Shown: piece by piece, positions 16,568 to 27,023 of the stretch
How positions within the stretch are numbered: position 1 is the first letter of the stretch
How the letters are laid out: the number at the start of each line of letters is the position of its first letter
Assembly: GCF_023715725.1 (NCBI RefSeq)
Contig: NZ_JAMBOT010000002.1
Coordinates: 372,001 to 436,000 of the forward strand
Length of the DNA stretch: 64,000 bases
From: Paenibacillus pasadenensis
Lineage (GTDB): Bacteria; Bacillota; Bacilli; Paenibacillales; Paenibacillaceae
Reading direction: 5' to 3'
Notes under the pieces: generated by a model
The model's database searches: none
What the model was told of the DNA's origin: nothing
The model's input: the letters and a program-made list of their open reading frames with translations, nothing else
Position numbers and translations under genes: made by a program

Positions 16568-19500
16568 TTAGGAGGAGCCGTCAGCAGGCGAACCGCCATA
16601 TACGCCCGACACTAAATTGCCCAGTACGCGTGTCACTTCAGAGGCGAATACCGGCTTGCTAATGAAATCTTTCATTCCGGCATCGGAGCATTTGTCCCGG
16701 TCGGATTGGCGGACAAATGCGGTGACTGCCACGATAGCCGGCTGGCGCTCGGCTGGAATTCGGGCGTGAATCGTGCGGCTTGCCTCCAGGCCGTCCATGA
16801 CGGGCATTTGCAAATCCATAAACACGATATCGTAGCTTTGCTGATCGAGTTTTTCCACAGCTTCCTGGCCGTTCGCGGCCGTATCGGCACTGCAGCCCAT
16901 TTTGCGGAGCAGGGCGGTAAGCAGCATCCGGTTCACCTGATTGTCGTCAGCAACGAGTGCATGTATGCCGCTGAAACGGGCGGAACAGGCGGGCTGGGGC
17001 TTCAAAGCTTCCTCGAATTCGGCTGCCTGTTTAATAGCGGTGGCAGTTTGCTGTTCGTATGCCAGGCTGATCATCACCCGGAACACGGAGCCTTCGCCAG
17101 GCGTGCTTTCAACACCGATTGTGCCGTCCATTAGTTCCACCAGCTTGCGGCTGATGGCTAAGCCGAGTCCTGTTCCGCCGTATTTCCGATTCAGAGCCGG
17201 ATGCAGCTGGGAGAACGACTGGAACAGAAGATTTTGCTTATCCAGCGGAATCCCGATTCCGGTATCGTGCACCGCTAGCTCCAGCATGCAGGAATGATCG
17301 TCGATTGCCAGCGGGTTCAAACAAAGCGATACGGAGCCGCGGTCCGTAAATTTCACCGCATTGCCGACAAGATTGACGAGCACCTGGCGAATACGTCCGG
17401 CATCGCCGACAAATAGATCCGGCAAACGCTCGCTGAGCTTAAGCTCCAGGTTCAATTGTTTCTCCGAAGCCACGGGACGGAACAGCTCCAGCACATCCGA
17501 GGCGAGCGAAGCTAAAGAAAAACGCTCCTTTTCCAGCGACATTTTACCCGCTTCAATTTTACTGAAGTCCAAAATCTCGTTCAGCAGCCGAAGCAGCGAT
17601 TCCCCGCTCTGGATTATCGTATCCGCGTAGCTTTGCTGCTCCTCGTCCAGCTCCGTTCCGGCGAGCAGATCAGCCATGCCCAGTATGCCGTTCATCGGCG
17701 TGCGAAGCTCGTGGCTCATTATCGCAAGAAACTCGGATTTGGCCCGGTCCGCTTCCTCTGCCGACTCCTTGGCCCGGATAATCTCCTTTTCGTTCGTAAT
17801 ATCCTGAAATACAATAACTACGCCGCGGTTGACGCCGTTATCGGAAATGGGCGTAACCCGAAATTCAGCCAGGAAGCTGGTGCCGTCCTTGCGCCAAAGC
17901 ACCGCTTCCTTGTTGCGGTAATGGCGGCCTTCGGTCAGAGCCTGGTAGATCGGCGCTTCTTCCAGCGGATAAGGCGTGCCGTCGGAACGGGTCTGATCGA
18001 TAATGTCCAAATAGGAACCGCCGAGCGCTTCTGCAGGTGAAAGACCGAGCATGGCTGCGGCGGCCGGATTAATAAAGGTAGAGCGTCCCTGGCGGTCCAG
18101 ACCCATAATTCCTTCCGACACGGCGTTTAAAATCAACGTATAGTTGTAGCTGAGCTTTTCAATTTGATCCAAATATCTCCTATGGTCCGTTATGTCCATC
18201 GCGATTCCGTAAACACCGACGATTTCCCGGTCCACAATAATAGGGATGTTTGTAATGTTGACTTGGATTTCATAACCGTTTTTGTGACGGAGCGTAATGT
18301 CAAAGGATTGCGGCACGCCCTGGCAGGCCAGCTTAAAATATAGCTTTGCCTTGTCCGCGAACCCGGCGGAGACGAGCGAGTGCCAGTCCATTCCGACAAG
18401 CTCTTTCACGCTATATCCGGTTAACTGCTCGATTTTGGCGTTGGCGGTCAGAAACTGGCCGCTCATATTCATGGAATACACCGTCTGCGGGTTATGCTCA
18501 AACAGCGATTTGTATCTCTGCTCGCTGTCCAGCAGCTTCTGCTGCAGCTCGCGCTGCTCCGTTACATCCCGGATGATTCCGATATATTGATAGATATCCC
18601 CATAGTGGTTTACCTTTGCTTCACACTGCACCTGGAAATATTTCAGGCTCCCGTCTGGCAGCTTCATTTTGTATTCCCACAGCTTATGCTTGTCCTTGTT
18701 GTGCGCGCCAAGCCGCAAAAAATGCTTGAAGTCGAAGGAGACAAGAGGGTCCAGGCCAAGCGAATCAATCAACTCGTCACCCGCAGGCGCCACGGAGGGC
18801 AGCAAATACCCGTACATTCGCCGGGCATCCTCGGAAAAGGTGATCCGATTGGCGGCGATATCCCATTCCCATGCGCCGATTTTGGCGATCCGGTGTACGG
18901 CAGCCAGCATCTCCTCATACTTCTTCAACGCGGTTACGTCTCGTCCGAACGTCAGAATCCGCCGGTTCCCGCTTTGCAGAGTAATGATTTTGAAGTACGT
19001 CTCCATCCAAATAAAACGGCCGTCCTTATGCCGCACCCTGCGCACAAAGCTATTCTCCGGATCGAACATACGGCTGTTCGCCATATCGCTTGCTTCCTCG
19101 GCATGGTAAAATTCTCGGCGGTTGCGGCCCAGCATCTCGCTTTCCGTGTAGCCAAGAATTTCCGTGACGGACGGAGTAATATAAAGAATTGTGCCCTCAG
19201 GCGTGCTGCAGGAGACGATGTCCTGCGTGCTGTTTACGATCAGGTCGTATAAATCCTCATCATTCAGCCGTTCGGGCAGCACCTGCCCCGCTTCAACGGC
19301 TGTAATCATGACGGCCCGGCCGCCGCCAAAAGCGACTTCATTCAGGCTGACCCGCAGCTGCACGGAATACCCTTCGGCATGCTTGAGACGAATGCGTCGA
19401 TAAATATAAGGATGATTGCGCAGCAGCTCGCCAAGCTGCTCCGGCGTTTCGCCGGGCTCCGTAAGAACTAGTCCGGGAGCTTCCTGCTGCTGTGCCGGAT

Positions 19501-19642
19501 TAGAGGCTGTGCCGAGCAGTCTGCCAAAAGCGGCGTTCATGCCAAGCCAGGTCCCTTCTGGCAGTACGGCAAAAGCGATTCCCAGCGGCGAGCCGTCATA
19601 GGCCAAAGCGGCCAGCTCGGAATTCATCGCAGATGAAGTCAT
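16568..19642 (-). CDS. Multi-PAS hybrid sensor histidine kinase/response regulator
   Basis: 1024 residues without clear membrane segments, so probably cytosolic. About five PAS modules occupy residues 1-620 (examples: [20 protein letters not shown], then [10 protein letters not shown] and [16 protein letters not shown]-type ends). The HisKA domain has [10 protein letters not shown] with His644; the ATPase domain has [20 protein letters not shown] and [18 protein letters not shown] receiver domain (about 890-1010) carries phosphoacceptor Asp943 in [11 protein letters not shown]. Relatives act in sporulation phosphorelays or stress sensing; no cognate phosphotransfer protein is nearby. The XRE gene follows. 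Confidence 0.93.
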   Translation of the reverse strand: MTSSAMNSELAALAYDGSPLGIAFAVLPEGTWLGMNAAFGRLLGTASNPAQQQEAPGLVLTEPGETPEQLGELLRNHPYIYRRIRLKHAEGYSVQLRVSLNEVAFGGGRAVMITAVEAGQVLPERLNDEDLYDLIVNSTQDIVSCSTPEGTILYITPSVTEILGYTESEMLGRNRREFYHAEEASDMANSRMFDPENSFVRRVRHKDGRFIWMETYFKIITLQSGNRRILTFGRDVTALKKYEEMLAAVHRIAKIGAWEWDIAANRITFSEDARRMYGYLLPSVAPAGDELIDSLGLDPLVSFDFKHFLRLGAHNKDKHKLWEYKMKLPDGSLKYFQVQCEAKVNHYGDIYQYIGIIRDVTEQRELQQKLLDSEQRYKSLFEHNPQTVYSMNMSGQFLTANAKIEQLTGYSVKELVGMDWHSLVSAGFADKAKLYFKLACQGVPQSFDITLRHKNGYEIQVNITNIPIIVDREIVGVYGIAMDITDHRRYLDQIEKLSYNYTLILNAVSEGIMGLDRQGRSTFINPAAAAMLGLSPAEALGGSYLDIIDQTRSDGTPYPLEEAPIYQALTEGRHYRNKEAVLWRKDGTSFLAEFRVTPISDNGVNRGVVIVFQDITNEKEIIRAKESAEEADRAKSEFLAIMSHELRTPMNGILGMADLLAGTELDEEQQSYADTIIQSGESLLRLLNEILDFSKIEAGKMSLEKERFSLASLASDVLELFRPVASEKQLNLELKLSERLPDLFVGDAGRIRQVLVNLVGNAVKFTDRGSVSLCLNPLAIDDHSCMLELAVHDTGIGIPLDKQNLLFQSFSQLHPALNRKYGGTGLGLAISRKLVELMDGTIGVESTPGEGSVFRVMISLAYEQQTATAIKQAAEFEEALKPQPACSARFSGIHALVADDNQVNRMLLTALLRKMGCSADTAANGQEAVEKLDQQSYDIVFMDLQMPVMDGLEASRTIHARIPAERQPAIVAVTAFVRQSDRDKCSDAGMKDFISKPVFASEVTRVLGNLVSGVYGGSPADGSS

Positions 19643-19771
19643 AATCGAGGCATTCTCCTTGTCGTAGCCTGATTCTTACTGAAATCGAATAGTTGTGCAT
19701 AGTATAATCGTTTTGGCCCGAACTTGAAACTTCTTTGTCATAGGATTGTCATAGCCGTGACAGGTCGAAGC

Positions 19772-19800
19772 TTGTTAGCGTTTTTAAAAACGGGCATAAT
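19772..19800 (+). promoter_or_regulatory. Promoter of the hemE-hemH-hemY operon
   Basis: TTGTTA at 19772-19777 and CATAAT at 19795-19800 are separated by 17 bp. They lie about 40 bases ahead of the hemE start, with AAAGGGGAGCGG as ribosome site. Confidence 0.65.
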
Positions 19801-19841
19801 GGAAGCGATGGGAAATTCATAGAGAGCAAAGGGGAGCGGAA

Positions 19842-20930
19842 ATGATTAAAAACGACTCCTTCCTCCGGGCTGTCCGGAGGGAAAAAACCGACCATGTGCC
19901 GGTCTGGTACATGAGGCAGGCGGGGCGGTACGACCCGGATTACCGCAAAATCAAGGAATCCTACAGCCTGCTGGAGATTTGCCGGCAGCCCGAGCTGGCC
20001 GCAGAGGTTACGCTGATGCCTGTTCGCAAGCTTGGCGTGGACGCCGCTATTTTATATTCCGATATTATGAATCCCGTAGCTTCAATCGGGATTGACTTTG
20101 ATATTGTCGCCGGCACGGGACCGGTTATTCACAATCCGATTTGCAGCGCGGAAGATGTGCGGCGGCTGAAACCGATCGATGTCGAAGGGGACCTGGGGCA
20201 TGTGCTGGAGACAATCCGCATTCTTGACCGGGAGCTTGAGGTGCCGCTCATCACTTTCGCCGGAGCGCCTTTCACGATTGCCAGCTACTTGATCGAGGGC
20301 CGTCCTTCGCGCAGTTATTTGAAAACAAAAGCGATGATGTACGGCGATCCGCAAACTTGGTTTCTGCTCATGGACAAGCTGGGCGATATGGTCATTACTT
20401 ATTTGCGCGCTCATGCGGCGAACGGTGGCAAAGCTTTTCAGCTGTTCGACAGCTGGGTCGGCTCGCTCGCGCCGCATGATTTCCGCGTCTTCGTGCTGCC
20501 GACAATCCGCCGCATTTTTGCGGAGCTGTCCGACCTGGAGCAGCCGGGCATTTATTTCCCTGGCGTAAGCTCGGGCGAGCTGCTGCCGGAGCTGCGCGGT
20601 TTGCAGGCAGAAGCGATCGGTATCGACTGGCGCGTCAGCATTCCGGAAGCGCGCAGACGTCTGGGAGGCGGGTACGCGGTTCAGGGCAATCTTGATCCCG
20701 TAGTGCTCACCGCTCCGATTGAGGTTATACAGGAGCATGCCAAAGCGATTATCGATCAGGGCATCCAGGAGCCTGGCTATGTGTTCAATCTAGGCCACGG
20801 CTTGTTCCCGGAAGCTTCGCTCGACAAGCTTAAACAGCTGACGGATTACATCCACGATTATTCGGCGCAGGCTCTTTCCAGCGTATCTTCTAGCAAAAAG
20901 AGTGCAGGAGAGGAGATTTCCCATGCCTGA
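19842..20930 (+). CDS. hemE: Uroporphyrinogen decarboxylase
   Basis: 362 residues, ATG 6 bases after GGGGAGCGG. It decarboxylates the four acetate side chains of uroporphyrinogen III to give coproporphyrinogen III. The signature PVWYMRQAGRYDPDYR-like stretch (catalytic Arg residues), the ILYSDIMNP segment with the catalytic Asp, TFAGAPFTIASYLIEG, and the C-terminal GYVFNLGHG are all present. Length is normal for the family. It is the first gene of a tightly packed trio; hemH starts inside its last codons (8-base overlap). Confidence 0.97.
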   Translation: MIKNDSFLRAVRREKTDHVPVWYMRQAGRYDPDYRKIKESYSLLEICRQPELAAEVTLMPVRKLGVDAAILYSDIMNPVASIGIDFDIVAGTGPVIHNPICSAEDVRRLKPIDVEGDLGHVLETIRILDRELEVPLITFAGAPFTIASYLIEGRPSRSYLKTKAMMYGDPQTWFLLMDKLGDMVITYLRAHAANGGKAFQLFDSWVGSLAPHDFRVFVLPTIRRIFAELSDLEQPGIYFPGVSSGELLPELRGLQAEAIGIDWRVSIPEARRRLGGGYAVQGNLDPVVLTAPIEVIQEHAKAIIDQGIQEPGYVFNLGHGLFPEASLDKLKQLTDYIHDYSAQALSSVSSSKKSAGEEISHA

Positions 20931-21861
20931 TGGAACGATCGGCGTTCTGGTTATGTCGTACGGAACTCCGGAAAGTCTGGACAACGTTGAGGAGTATTAC
21001 ACGCATATCCGTCGCGGCCGCGCTCCTTCGCCCGAGCAGCTCAAGGAGCTGACGGACCGTTACGAGGCCATTGCCGGGGGCGTGTTCCCGCTTCGTGAAA
21101 ATACCGACCGGCAGGTCAGCAGCCTGCAGGACAAGCTGGACACGGCGGAGCCGGGACGTTTCCGCTGTTATCAAGGCTTGAAGCATGCCCGTCCATACAT
21201 TGAGGACGGCGTGGCTCAAATGGCTGCGGACGGCGTGAAACAAGCGGTCGGCATCGTGCTTGCGCCGCATTTTTCCACGATGAGCGTGGCGAGTTATAAC
21301 AAAAGAGCGGTTGCGGAAGCGGAGAAGCATGGCATTGGAATGGTATGCGTCGACTCTTATCATCTGCATCCGAGCTTGATTCAGGCGCTGGTGGAGCGTG
21401 TGCGCGAAGGTGTTGAGGCTGTTTCCGCAAAGGCAGACGGCGCCAAGGTTAAAGTGCTGTTCAGCGCGCACAGCTTGCCGGTGCGAATTCGCGAGGCTGG
21501 CGACCCTTACGAGGAGCAGCTGCTTGAAACGTCGCGTGCTGTAGCTGAAGCGGCTGGAGTAGACAGCTGGCAATTCACCTGGCAGAGTGCGGGGAGAACA
21601 CCGGAGCCGTGGCTCGGACCCGACATTCTGGAGACGATGGAATCTCTCGCGGGGGCAGGGGAGCGGGCGCTGCTGGCTGCTCCGGTCGGCTTTGTATCCG
21701 ATCACCTGGAAGTGCTCTATGATCTCGATATTGAGGCAATGGCGCATGCCGAGCAGCTCGGCGTTGCATTCGGGCGGATTCGCATGCTTAATTCCGACCC
21801 GCTTTATATGGAGACTCTGGCCGATTCCATTCGCGAAGCGTCTGCGGAGCTAGGGGCATGA
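20923..21861 (+). CDS. hemH: Ferrochelatase (coproporphyrin ferrochelatase type)
   Basis: 312 residues from the ATG at 20923 after AGGAGAGGAG; a TTG/ATG further upstream is in frame but has no better site. Opening IGVLVMSYGTPESLDNVEEYYTHIRRG and the metal-binding His in LFSAHSLP and Glu in GFVSDHLEVLYDLD match monofunctional Gram-positive enzymes, which insert iron into coproporphyrin III. The gene overlaps hemE by 8 bases and its own stop overlaps the hemY start (ATGA), indicating translational coupling. Confidence 0.96.
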   Translation: MPDGTIGVLVMSYGTPESLDNVEEYYTHIRRGRAPSPEQLKELTDRYEAIAGGVFPLRENTDRQVSSLQDKLDTAEPGRFRCYQGLKHARPYIEDGVAQMAADGVKQAVGIVLAPHFSTMSVASYNKRAVAEAEKHGIGMVCVDSYHLHPSLIQALVERVREGVEAVSAKADGAKVKVLFSAHSLPVRIREAGDPYEEQLLETSRAVAEAAGVDSWQFTWQSAGRTPEPWLGPDILETMESLAGAGERALLAAPVGFVSDHLEVLYDLDIEAMAHAEQLGVAFGRIRMLNSDPLYMETLADSIREASAELGA

Positions 21862-23300
21862 CTACGGCAAGGAAACCCGTCATTGCTGTTGCCGGAGCGG
21901 GGCTGACCGGTTTAAGCGCCGCTTTTTACTTGCAGCAGCAGGGCAGGGAGCAAGGGCTTGAAGCTGAGATTGTCCTGTTGGAGGCAAGCAGTCGCCTTGG
22001 CGGACGGATAGAATCCCTCCAGAAGGACGGTTTCACGATTGAAAAGGGGCCGGATTCTTTTCTGGGCCGCAAACATGCCATTTTGGAGCTGACGAAGGAT
22101 CTCGGGCTGCTGGATGAGCTCGTAACGACCAATTCCAAGGCGGTCAAAACGTATATTTATCAAGGCGGACAGCTGCATCCGATGCCGCCTAAGCTGGCGC
22201 TTGGCATTCCGGCGGACATCGCCTCCTTCCTGAAGACGGAGCTGCTTGACGTGGACGCCAAATTCCGGGCGACGGAGGATTTTCTCGTCCCGCCGCGCCC
22301 CGATGACGGCACGGACGAGTCTGTAGGCGCCTTTTTGGAGCGGCGGTTCGGAGCGGATATGGTGAAGAGTATCAGCGAGCCGCTGCTGGCAGGCATCTAC
22401 GCCGGCAATCTGTACAAGCTGAGTCTCGCCGCAACCTTCCCGCAGTTCCGCAAAGCCGAGCTGGAGCATGGCAGCCTCATTCGCGGCATGCGGGCTTCTA
22501 AGCCTGGCGCTGCAGCCGCGTTGCCGGATTACGTGCCGGCTTCGGCGCGCGGCATGTTTATGACGTACCGGAACGGTCTGCGTACGCTCGTTGACGGGCT
22601 GGACAATGCTCTCGGCGGCGTTGAACGCCGGATGGGCGCGTCGCTTCGCTCGATCCGCGCTGCGGAAGGCGGCGAACGCCCGTACGTGCTGGAGCTGGAC
22701 GGAGGCGGAGAGCTGCTCGCTGATGCGGTTGTCGTTACTGTGCCTAGCCCGACTGCGGCGGAGCTGCTCCAGCCGTTCACGGATGTTTCTGCTTTGCGCG
22801 CCGTGGAATACGTTTCGGTCGCAAACGTCGTCATGGCCTTTAAAGCTGAGACGATTGCCGATATGGAATTTGACGGCTCCGGATTTCTGGTGCCGATATC
22901 CGAGGGCAGGACAATCACGGCCTGTACGTGGACTTCCGCCAAATGGCTGCATACAAGTCCTGACGATCATGTGCTGCTTCGTTGTTATGTTGGCCGTTCG
23001 GGCGCCGAGGAAGGCGCGTTCCTGCCGGACGACGAGCTGTTAGCAGCTGTTAGGCGCGATGTGCGCGATACGATGGGGATTGACGCAGAGCCGCTGTTTA
23101 CGGAAATTACCCGGCTTCATCACTCCATGCCGCAATATCCGGTGGGACATGTGCAGGCAATTGCCAGCCTGAGGGACGCTATGCTGCAGGATTGTCCCGG
23201 CGTGTATGTGACGGGAGCGGCATTTGATGGAGTCGGCTTGCCCGATTGCATCCGTCAAGGCCGCGAAGCGGCCAAAAAAATTTGGTCAAGCCTGATTTAA
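21858..23300 (+). CDS. hemY: Coproporphyrinogen III / protoporphyrinogen oxidase
   Basis: 480 residues. The N-terminal FAD-binding motif is VAGAGLTGLSAAFYL, followed by LEASSRLGGRIES, the second dinucleotide contact. The C-terminal GVYVTGAAFDGVGLPDCIRQGREAA closes the FAD fold (identified by its GVGLPDCI core). In Bacillota this oxidase acts on coproporphyrinogen III before iron insertion by HemH; the final decarboxylase (HemQ/ChdC) is not in this window. It overlaps hemH by 4 bases. No clear terminator follows, but a new promoter does. Confidence 0.95.
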   Translation: MTTARKPVIAVAGAGLTGLSAAFYLQQQGREQGLEAEIVLLEASSRLGGRIESLQKDGFTIEKGPDSFLGRKHAILELTKDLGLLDELVTTNSKAVKTYIYQGGQLHPMPPKLALGIPADIASFLKTELLDVDAKFRATEDFLVPPRPDDGTDESVGAFLERRFGADMVKSISEPLLAGIYAGNLYKLSLAATFPQFRKAELEHGSLIRGMRASKPGAAAALPDYVPASARGMFMTYRNGLRTLVDGLDNALGGVERRMGASLRSIRAAEGGERPYVLELDGGGELLADAVVVTVPSPTAAELLQPFTDVSALRAVEYVSVANVVMAFKAETIADMEFDGSGFLVPISEGRTITACTWTSAKWLHTSPDDHVLLRCYVGRSGAEEGAFLPDDELLAAVRRDVRDTMGIDAEPLFTEITRLHHSMPQYPVGHVQAIASLRDAMLQDCPGVYVTGAAFDGVGLPDCIRQGREAAKKIWSSLI

Positions 23301-23316
23301 TCTGCAACAGCTTCTC

Positions 23317-23344
23317 TTTGCGGGACGTTATAGAATGGTATAAT
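23317..23344 (+). promoter_or_regulatory. Likely promoter of the CapA-like/GDPD pair
   Basis: A perfect TATAAT at 23339-23344 is preceded 16 bp upstream by TTTGCG (23317-23322), a weak -35 box. It lies within the 117-bp hemY to CapA gap. Confidence 0.45.
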
Positions 23345-23417
23345 GGCGGAAGGCTGCCCTGCGGGTGCGGCCCGGTCATCATCCATTCATTTCACCCGCG
23401 AGAGGAGCTGTCTTTTT

Positions 23418-24809
23418 TTGTACCGTAATCGAACTCAAGCCAGGGAGCAGGGACGCAAGCGTAAGCAGCGTACGATGCGCAGGCTGTTATTTTTTAATGT
23501 AACACTGCTTATTTTATTGATCGGGGCAGGGGGCTATTATTTATTTTATTATGCAGGCGCTTCGGAGCCGAACGGCGTCGTTGCAGATAACGCAGGAAGC
23601 CCCGGAGGTTCCAGGGGGGATTCGCAGGAGCCGGGGCAGGGAGAACATGCCGCCTCAGCTGGCACAGCCTCGCCGACGCCTTCACCGTCCATGTTGCCGA
23701 CTGTTACACCAAGCCCAACACCGACGGGTTCGCCGACGCCATCCGCTACTCCGTCTCACTCAGCAACGCCTAGCGTGAGTCCAAGTCCAAGCCCTTCGCC
23801 CAATGACAACGAATCCTCTTCAGGTTCGAATCAACCGGGTTGGGGCGGAAGCGTTCCAAAGGATGCTCCCACGGTTCATCTGGCGTTTACAGGCGATATT
23901 TTGCTTGCTTCCAAGGTAGCGGCACATATGGACAGCAAAGGGCTGGACTATCCTTTTACAGGAGCCGGAGCTTTCTTGAAACAACCGGACATAACGGCCG
24001 GCAATCTGGAAACGCCAATTACGACCGGCGGCACCCCTGCGCAGGATAAACAATTTGTGTTTAAAGGCAAGCCCGAATACTTAAAGCCGCTGAAAAAAGC
24101 CGGCTTCGATGTTGTCACTCTCGCAAATAACCATACACTTGACCAGGGCACGGAGGGACTTCTGGATACGATCCGCCATCTGGATGAAGCCGGACTTCCT
24201 TATGTCGGGGCCGGTCGCAACGACAAGGAAGCTTACGAGCCGTATATTGTGAATCGCGGAGGCATCAAGGTGGCTTACATTGGCGTTAGCCGTGTCATGC
24301 CCGTTATTGAATGGAAAGCGGGCCCTAACCGGATAGGCGTCGCGGACGCTTACGATTCCGCAAGCGCCGAAGCGGCGATTCGCGCGGCAAGGGACAAGGC
24401 GGATTTGCTCGTCGTGATGGTTCACTGGGGCAAGGAACGGGCCGATCAGCCTGTCGATCACCAAAAAACGCTGGCCCGAAACTTTATCGATGCCGGCGCA
24501 GATCTGGTCATCGGTTCGCATCCTCATGTGCTGCAAGGATTTGAGCTGTATAAAGGCAAGTGGATTGCTTATAGCCTCGGCAATTTTATTTTCACCTCCA
24601 ACGCGAATTCCAACACGAGCGAAAGCGGCGTGCTGGACGCCGTGTGCTCGAAGGACGGACGCTGCGGCTTGAAGTTTAATCCGATGAAAATCGTTCAATC
24701 CCGCCCTCAATCGGTAACGGGCAAAGAGCGCGAGGCTCAATTAAAACGGCTGGACAGCATTAGCAGAGCTGCTTCTGTAGCGGCAGACGGGACGGTGGCT
24801 AAGCGTTGA
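23418..24809 (+). CDS. CapA/PgsA-family metallophosphatase-like surface protein
   Basis: 463 residues from the TTG at 23418, 10 bases after GAGGAG; the frame is open upstream but without a site. A basic N-terminus precedes one membrane helix (LLFFNVTLLILLIGAGGYYLFYY region), so the rest is outside the cell. A Ser/Pro/Thr-rich linker (about residues 80-150) leads to the CapA domain: LAFTGDILLAS, NLETPIT, LANNHTLDQG, YVGAGRN, VHWGKE, and IGSHPHVLQG, the metal and phosphate motifs of the family. CapA proteins are linked to poly-gamma-glutamate capsule formation, but there is no capB/capC here, so the substrate is open. Its stop overlaps the next start. Confidence 0.88.
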   Translation: MYRNRTQAREQGRKRKQRTMRRLLFFNVTLLILLIGAGGYYLFYYAGASEPNGVVADNAGSPGGSRGDSQEPGQGEHAASAGTASPTPSPSMLPTVTPSPTPTGSPTPSATPSHSATPSVSPSPSPSPNDNESSSGSNQPGWGGSVPKDAPTVHLAFTGDILLASKVAAHMDSKGLDYPFTGAGAFLKQPDITAGNLETPITTGGTPAQDKQFVFKGKPEYLKPLKKAGFDVVTLANNHTLDQGTEGLLDTIRHLDEAGLPYVGAGRNDKEAYEPYIVNRGGIKVAYIGVSRVMPVIEWKAGPNRIGVADAYDSASAEAAIRAARDKADLLVVMVHWGKERADQPVDHQKTLARNFIDAGADLVIGSHPHVLQGFELYKGKWIAYSLGNFIFTSNANSNTSESGVLDAVCSKDGRCGLKFNPMKIVQSRPQSVTGKEREAQLKRLDSISRAASVAADGTVAKR

Positions 24810-25561
24810 GGAATCCTTGCGTCGCCCATCGCGGCTGGTCAAGCCTTGCGCCGGAAAATACGCTGGCAGCGCTCAAGCTTGCTGCGGAAGCCGCCGATGT
24901 TGGCTGGGCTGAGGTTGATGTACAGCTATCGGCCGACCATGTGCCGGTGCTTGTACACGACCGCAAGCTTCGCCGTACGGCGAACGGCGGAGGGGCGGAG
25001 CCGGGACAGCTTACGGCGGCGCAGATGGGCAAACTCGATGCGGGGGGCTGGTTCTCGGCAAAGTACCGGGGAGAGAAGCTGCCAACGCTGGAGGAAGCTT
25101 TGCGCGAGACAGGGGACAGGCTGCGCTTCAACATCGAGTTGAAGCATCACGGGACCACGCGGCCGCTGGAAGAGAAAGTGATTGAAACGATTCACAGGGC
25201 GGGGATGGCTGACCGCTGTGTGCTCACCTCCTTCAGCCGCAGCTCGCTGCGAAGGGTGAAGGAGCTGGATGAGCGGCTGCAAACGGGTTTAATTACCGAC
25301 AGCTGGAGCGGCAAGCTTCCGGCCGAGCTGCTGGAGCTAGGCTGCAGCCTGCTCTCTATTGATTATCGCTCGCTTAACCGCGAGCGGCTTAAGCAGCTGC
25401 GGGCGCATGGGCTGAGAACGATGGCTTGGACGCTCAATGAGTTCAGGCTGATTCGCCGCTATGCGCTTATGGATGCGGAACTGATGATTTGCACGGACGA
25501 TCCGTCCCACTGGCGCGCAGCGCTGCGGAGCCTGCCCGAGCGGGATGATTTAAGCGGCTAG
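24806..25561 (+). CDS. Glycerophosphodiester phosphodiesterase
   Basis: 251 residues. The TTG start overlaps the CapA stop (TTGA). Typical GDPD motifs: VAHRGWSSLAPENT (catalytic His and the Arg/Glu contacts), AEVDVQLSADHVPVLVHD (metal-binding Glu/Asp and second His), FNIELK, and the closing LRTMAWTLNE. There is no signal peptide, so it is cytosolic. It releases sn-glycerol-3-phosphate from deacylated phospholipids. Coupling to the CapA-like gene suggests joint expression; whether they share a pathway is unknown. Confidence 0.92.
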   Translation: MRNPCVAHRGWSSLAPENTLAALKLAAEAADVGWAEVDVQLSADHVPVLVHDRKLRRTANGGGAEPGQLTAAQMGKLDAGGWFSAKYRGEKLPTLEEALRETGDRLRFNIELKHHGTTRPLEEKVIETIHRAGMADRCVLTSFSRSSLRRVKELDERLQTGLITDSWSGKLPAELLELGCSLLSIDYRSLNRERLKQLRAHGLRTMAWTLNEFRLIRRYALMDAELMICTDDPSHWRAALRSLPERDDLSG

Positions 25562-26090
25562 GTAGTAGAATTCAACTCGAATAAGCGCAACTGCTCGTAA
25601 GAGGACTTTATAATTCTATCAAAAGGACTCTGGGCCTTTTGGTGTTTTACTAACACTTTCCAGCTCTCCGCACGCTCTACTGTTTTGTGTGTGCTGTTTG
25701 CTGTGTGCTGTACACGTTGGTAAGTCAAGGAGCTAACGCAACTGAGAAGCGCTATTTGCCCGATTTGACCACTTTTAGAAGTCTAACGCAACTGGGAAGC
25801 GTTAATTGCCTTCAATCGACGTGTTTAGGCGTTAAAATGGCGGGATAAGGCGTCTCAGTTGCATTAGGTTATGAATAGTGGGGATTACACCTGAATAAGA
25901 GCTCACAGTTGCGTTAGAATTGCGAAATGGTAGGATTGCGTAGAAACGTGCAGAGTTGCGTTCAGTCGCTAAAGAGTGTGTAGTTTTGAAGAGTACTAAG
26001 TTGAGTTTGATAGCTAGAGCGTAGGTTTAGTGGAGTAAACGCAACTCAGTTGCGTTAACGAATCCGGATTAGGGAAAGGAACCGAAGCGA
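25562..26090. repeat. Gene-free stretch with dispersed TAACGCAACTG repeats in both orientations
   Basis: No convincing ORF. Copies of a roughly 50-bp element headed by TAACGCAACTG are seen at 25734 and 25784 (plus orientation, exactly 50 bp apart) and, inverted, ending near 25867, 25916 and 25965. A final perfect palindrome AACGCAACT-C-AGTTGCGTT lies at 26038-26056, 30 bases before the DUF92 start. The copies have diverged in their AT-rich bodies but keep the head. The layout recalls a decayed family of small intergenic repeats. Confidence 0.8.
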
Positions 26091-26960
26091 ATGGATATTT
26101 GGAGCTTACTGGATGCCAGTCCGCTGCTTCGGCTGGCTGTTGGTGCGGCTGGAAGTATATTGATTGCCGGCGCCGCCTGGAAGCTAAGAGCGCTATCGGG
26201 CTCTGGAGCCGCGGCAGCAATTCTGCTTGGCACCGGGTATGTATTTTGGGGCGGTCCGATTTGGTTTAGCCTGCTGATTGCCTTTTTTGTAAGCTCGACG
26301 CTCTGGTCAAAGTGGAAAAAGCATCACCGGGCCAAAGCACAGGCCGAGAGTAACTATGCCAAAGGCAGTCAGCGTGACGCCTTGCAGGTGTTTGCAAACG
26401 GAGGGGCGGGGCTGCTTCTGTGCGCAGCTTACAGCGTATGGCCTGAGCCGTGGCTGCTGTACACATTTATCGGCGTAATGGCCAGCGTTAATGCTGACAC
26501 TTGGGCGACGGAAATTGGCGCCCTCAGCCGCAGCGAGCCAATATCCGTGCGCACGCTGCGCCGCGTTCCGGCCGGCACAAGCGGCGGCGTTACGCCGCTC
26601 GGCACCCTCGCGGCGCTGCTTGGCGGCGCCTTCATCGGCGCAGCCGCCGCATTGCTGGCGGAGCTGCCGCTTGCATGGGGCGCGGCAGCTGCGCAGCCGG
26701 CTCCGCCGGGAGCGGCGCTGCTAATCGCCGGCGCCGCAGCGGGCCTGGCCGGAGCGCTCGCCGATTCCTGGCTCGGCGCAACCGTCCAGGCCATGTACCG
26801 CTGCCGCGTTTGCGGCAGCGATACGGAGCGCGCCGAGCATTGCGGGCGCGCTGCCGAACCAGTACGCGGCTTCGCCTGGATGACCAACGACGCCGTCAAC
26901 CTGCTGTCGTCGCTGCTCGCCGGAATCATTGCCGCCGCCATCGGGGCGGGCTGGGCATAA
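26091..26960 (+). CDS. DUF92 (TMEM19/VTE6-type) integral membrane protein
   Basis: 289 residues, ATG after GGAAAGGAACCGAAGCGA-type leader. About six hydrophobic segments are seen. Family hallmarks: AWKLRALSGSGAAAAILLGT, YAKGSQRDALQVFANGG, and the NADTWATEIGALSR plus RRVPAGTSGGVTPLGT motif, which resembles CTP-dependent lipid kinases. Plant VTE6 of this family phosphorylates phytyl phosphate, so an isoprenoid-phosphate kinase role is possible here. A C-rich CRVCGSDTERAEHC patch near residue 245 could bind metal. The gene is extremely GC-rich in its second half. Confidence 0.82.
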   Translation: MDIWSLLDASPLLRLAVGAAGSILIAGAAWKLRALSGSGAAAAILLGTGYVFWGGPIWFSLLIAFFVSSTLWSKWKKHHRAKAQAESNYAKGSQRDALQVFANGGAGLLLCAAYSVWPEPWLLYTFIGVMASVNADTWATEIGALSRSEPISVRTLRRVPAGTSGGVTPLGTLAALLGGAFIGAAAALLAELPLAWGAAAAQPAPPGAALLIAGAAAGLAGALADSWLGATVQAMYRCRVCGSDTERAEHCGRAAEPVRGFAWMTNDAVNLLSSLLAGIIAAAIGAGWA

Positions 26961-27023
26961 TTACTCCCTGGCGTCTCCCGCTACAATTCCAGCAACGCTG
27001 CTAAACCCATCCCTCATATAACG

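Noticed and set aside
23418..24809. Poly-gamma-glutamate capsule operon
   Set aside because: Only a CapA-like protein is present; capB and capC are missing and the partner gene is a GDPD phosphodiesterase.
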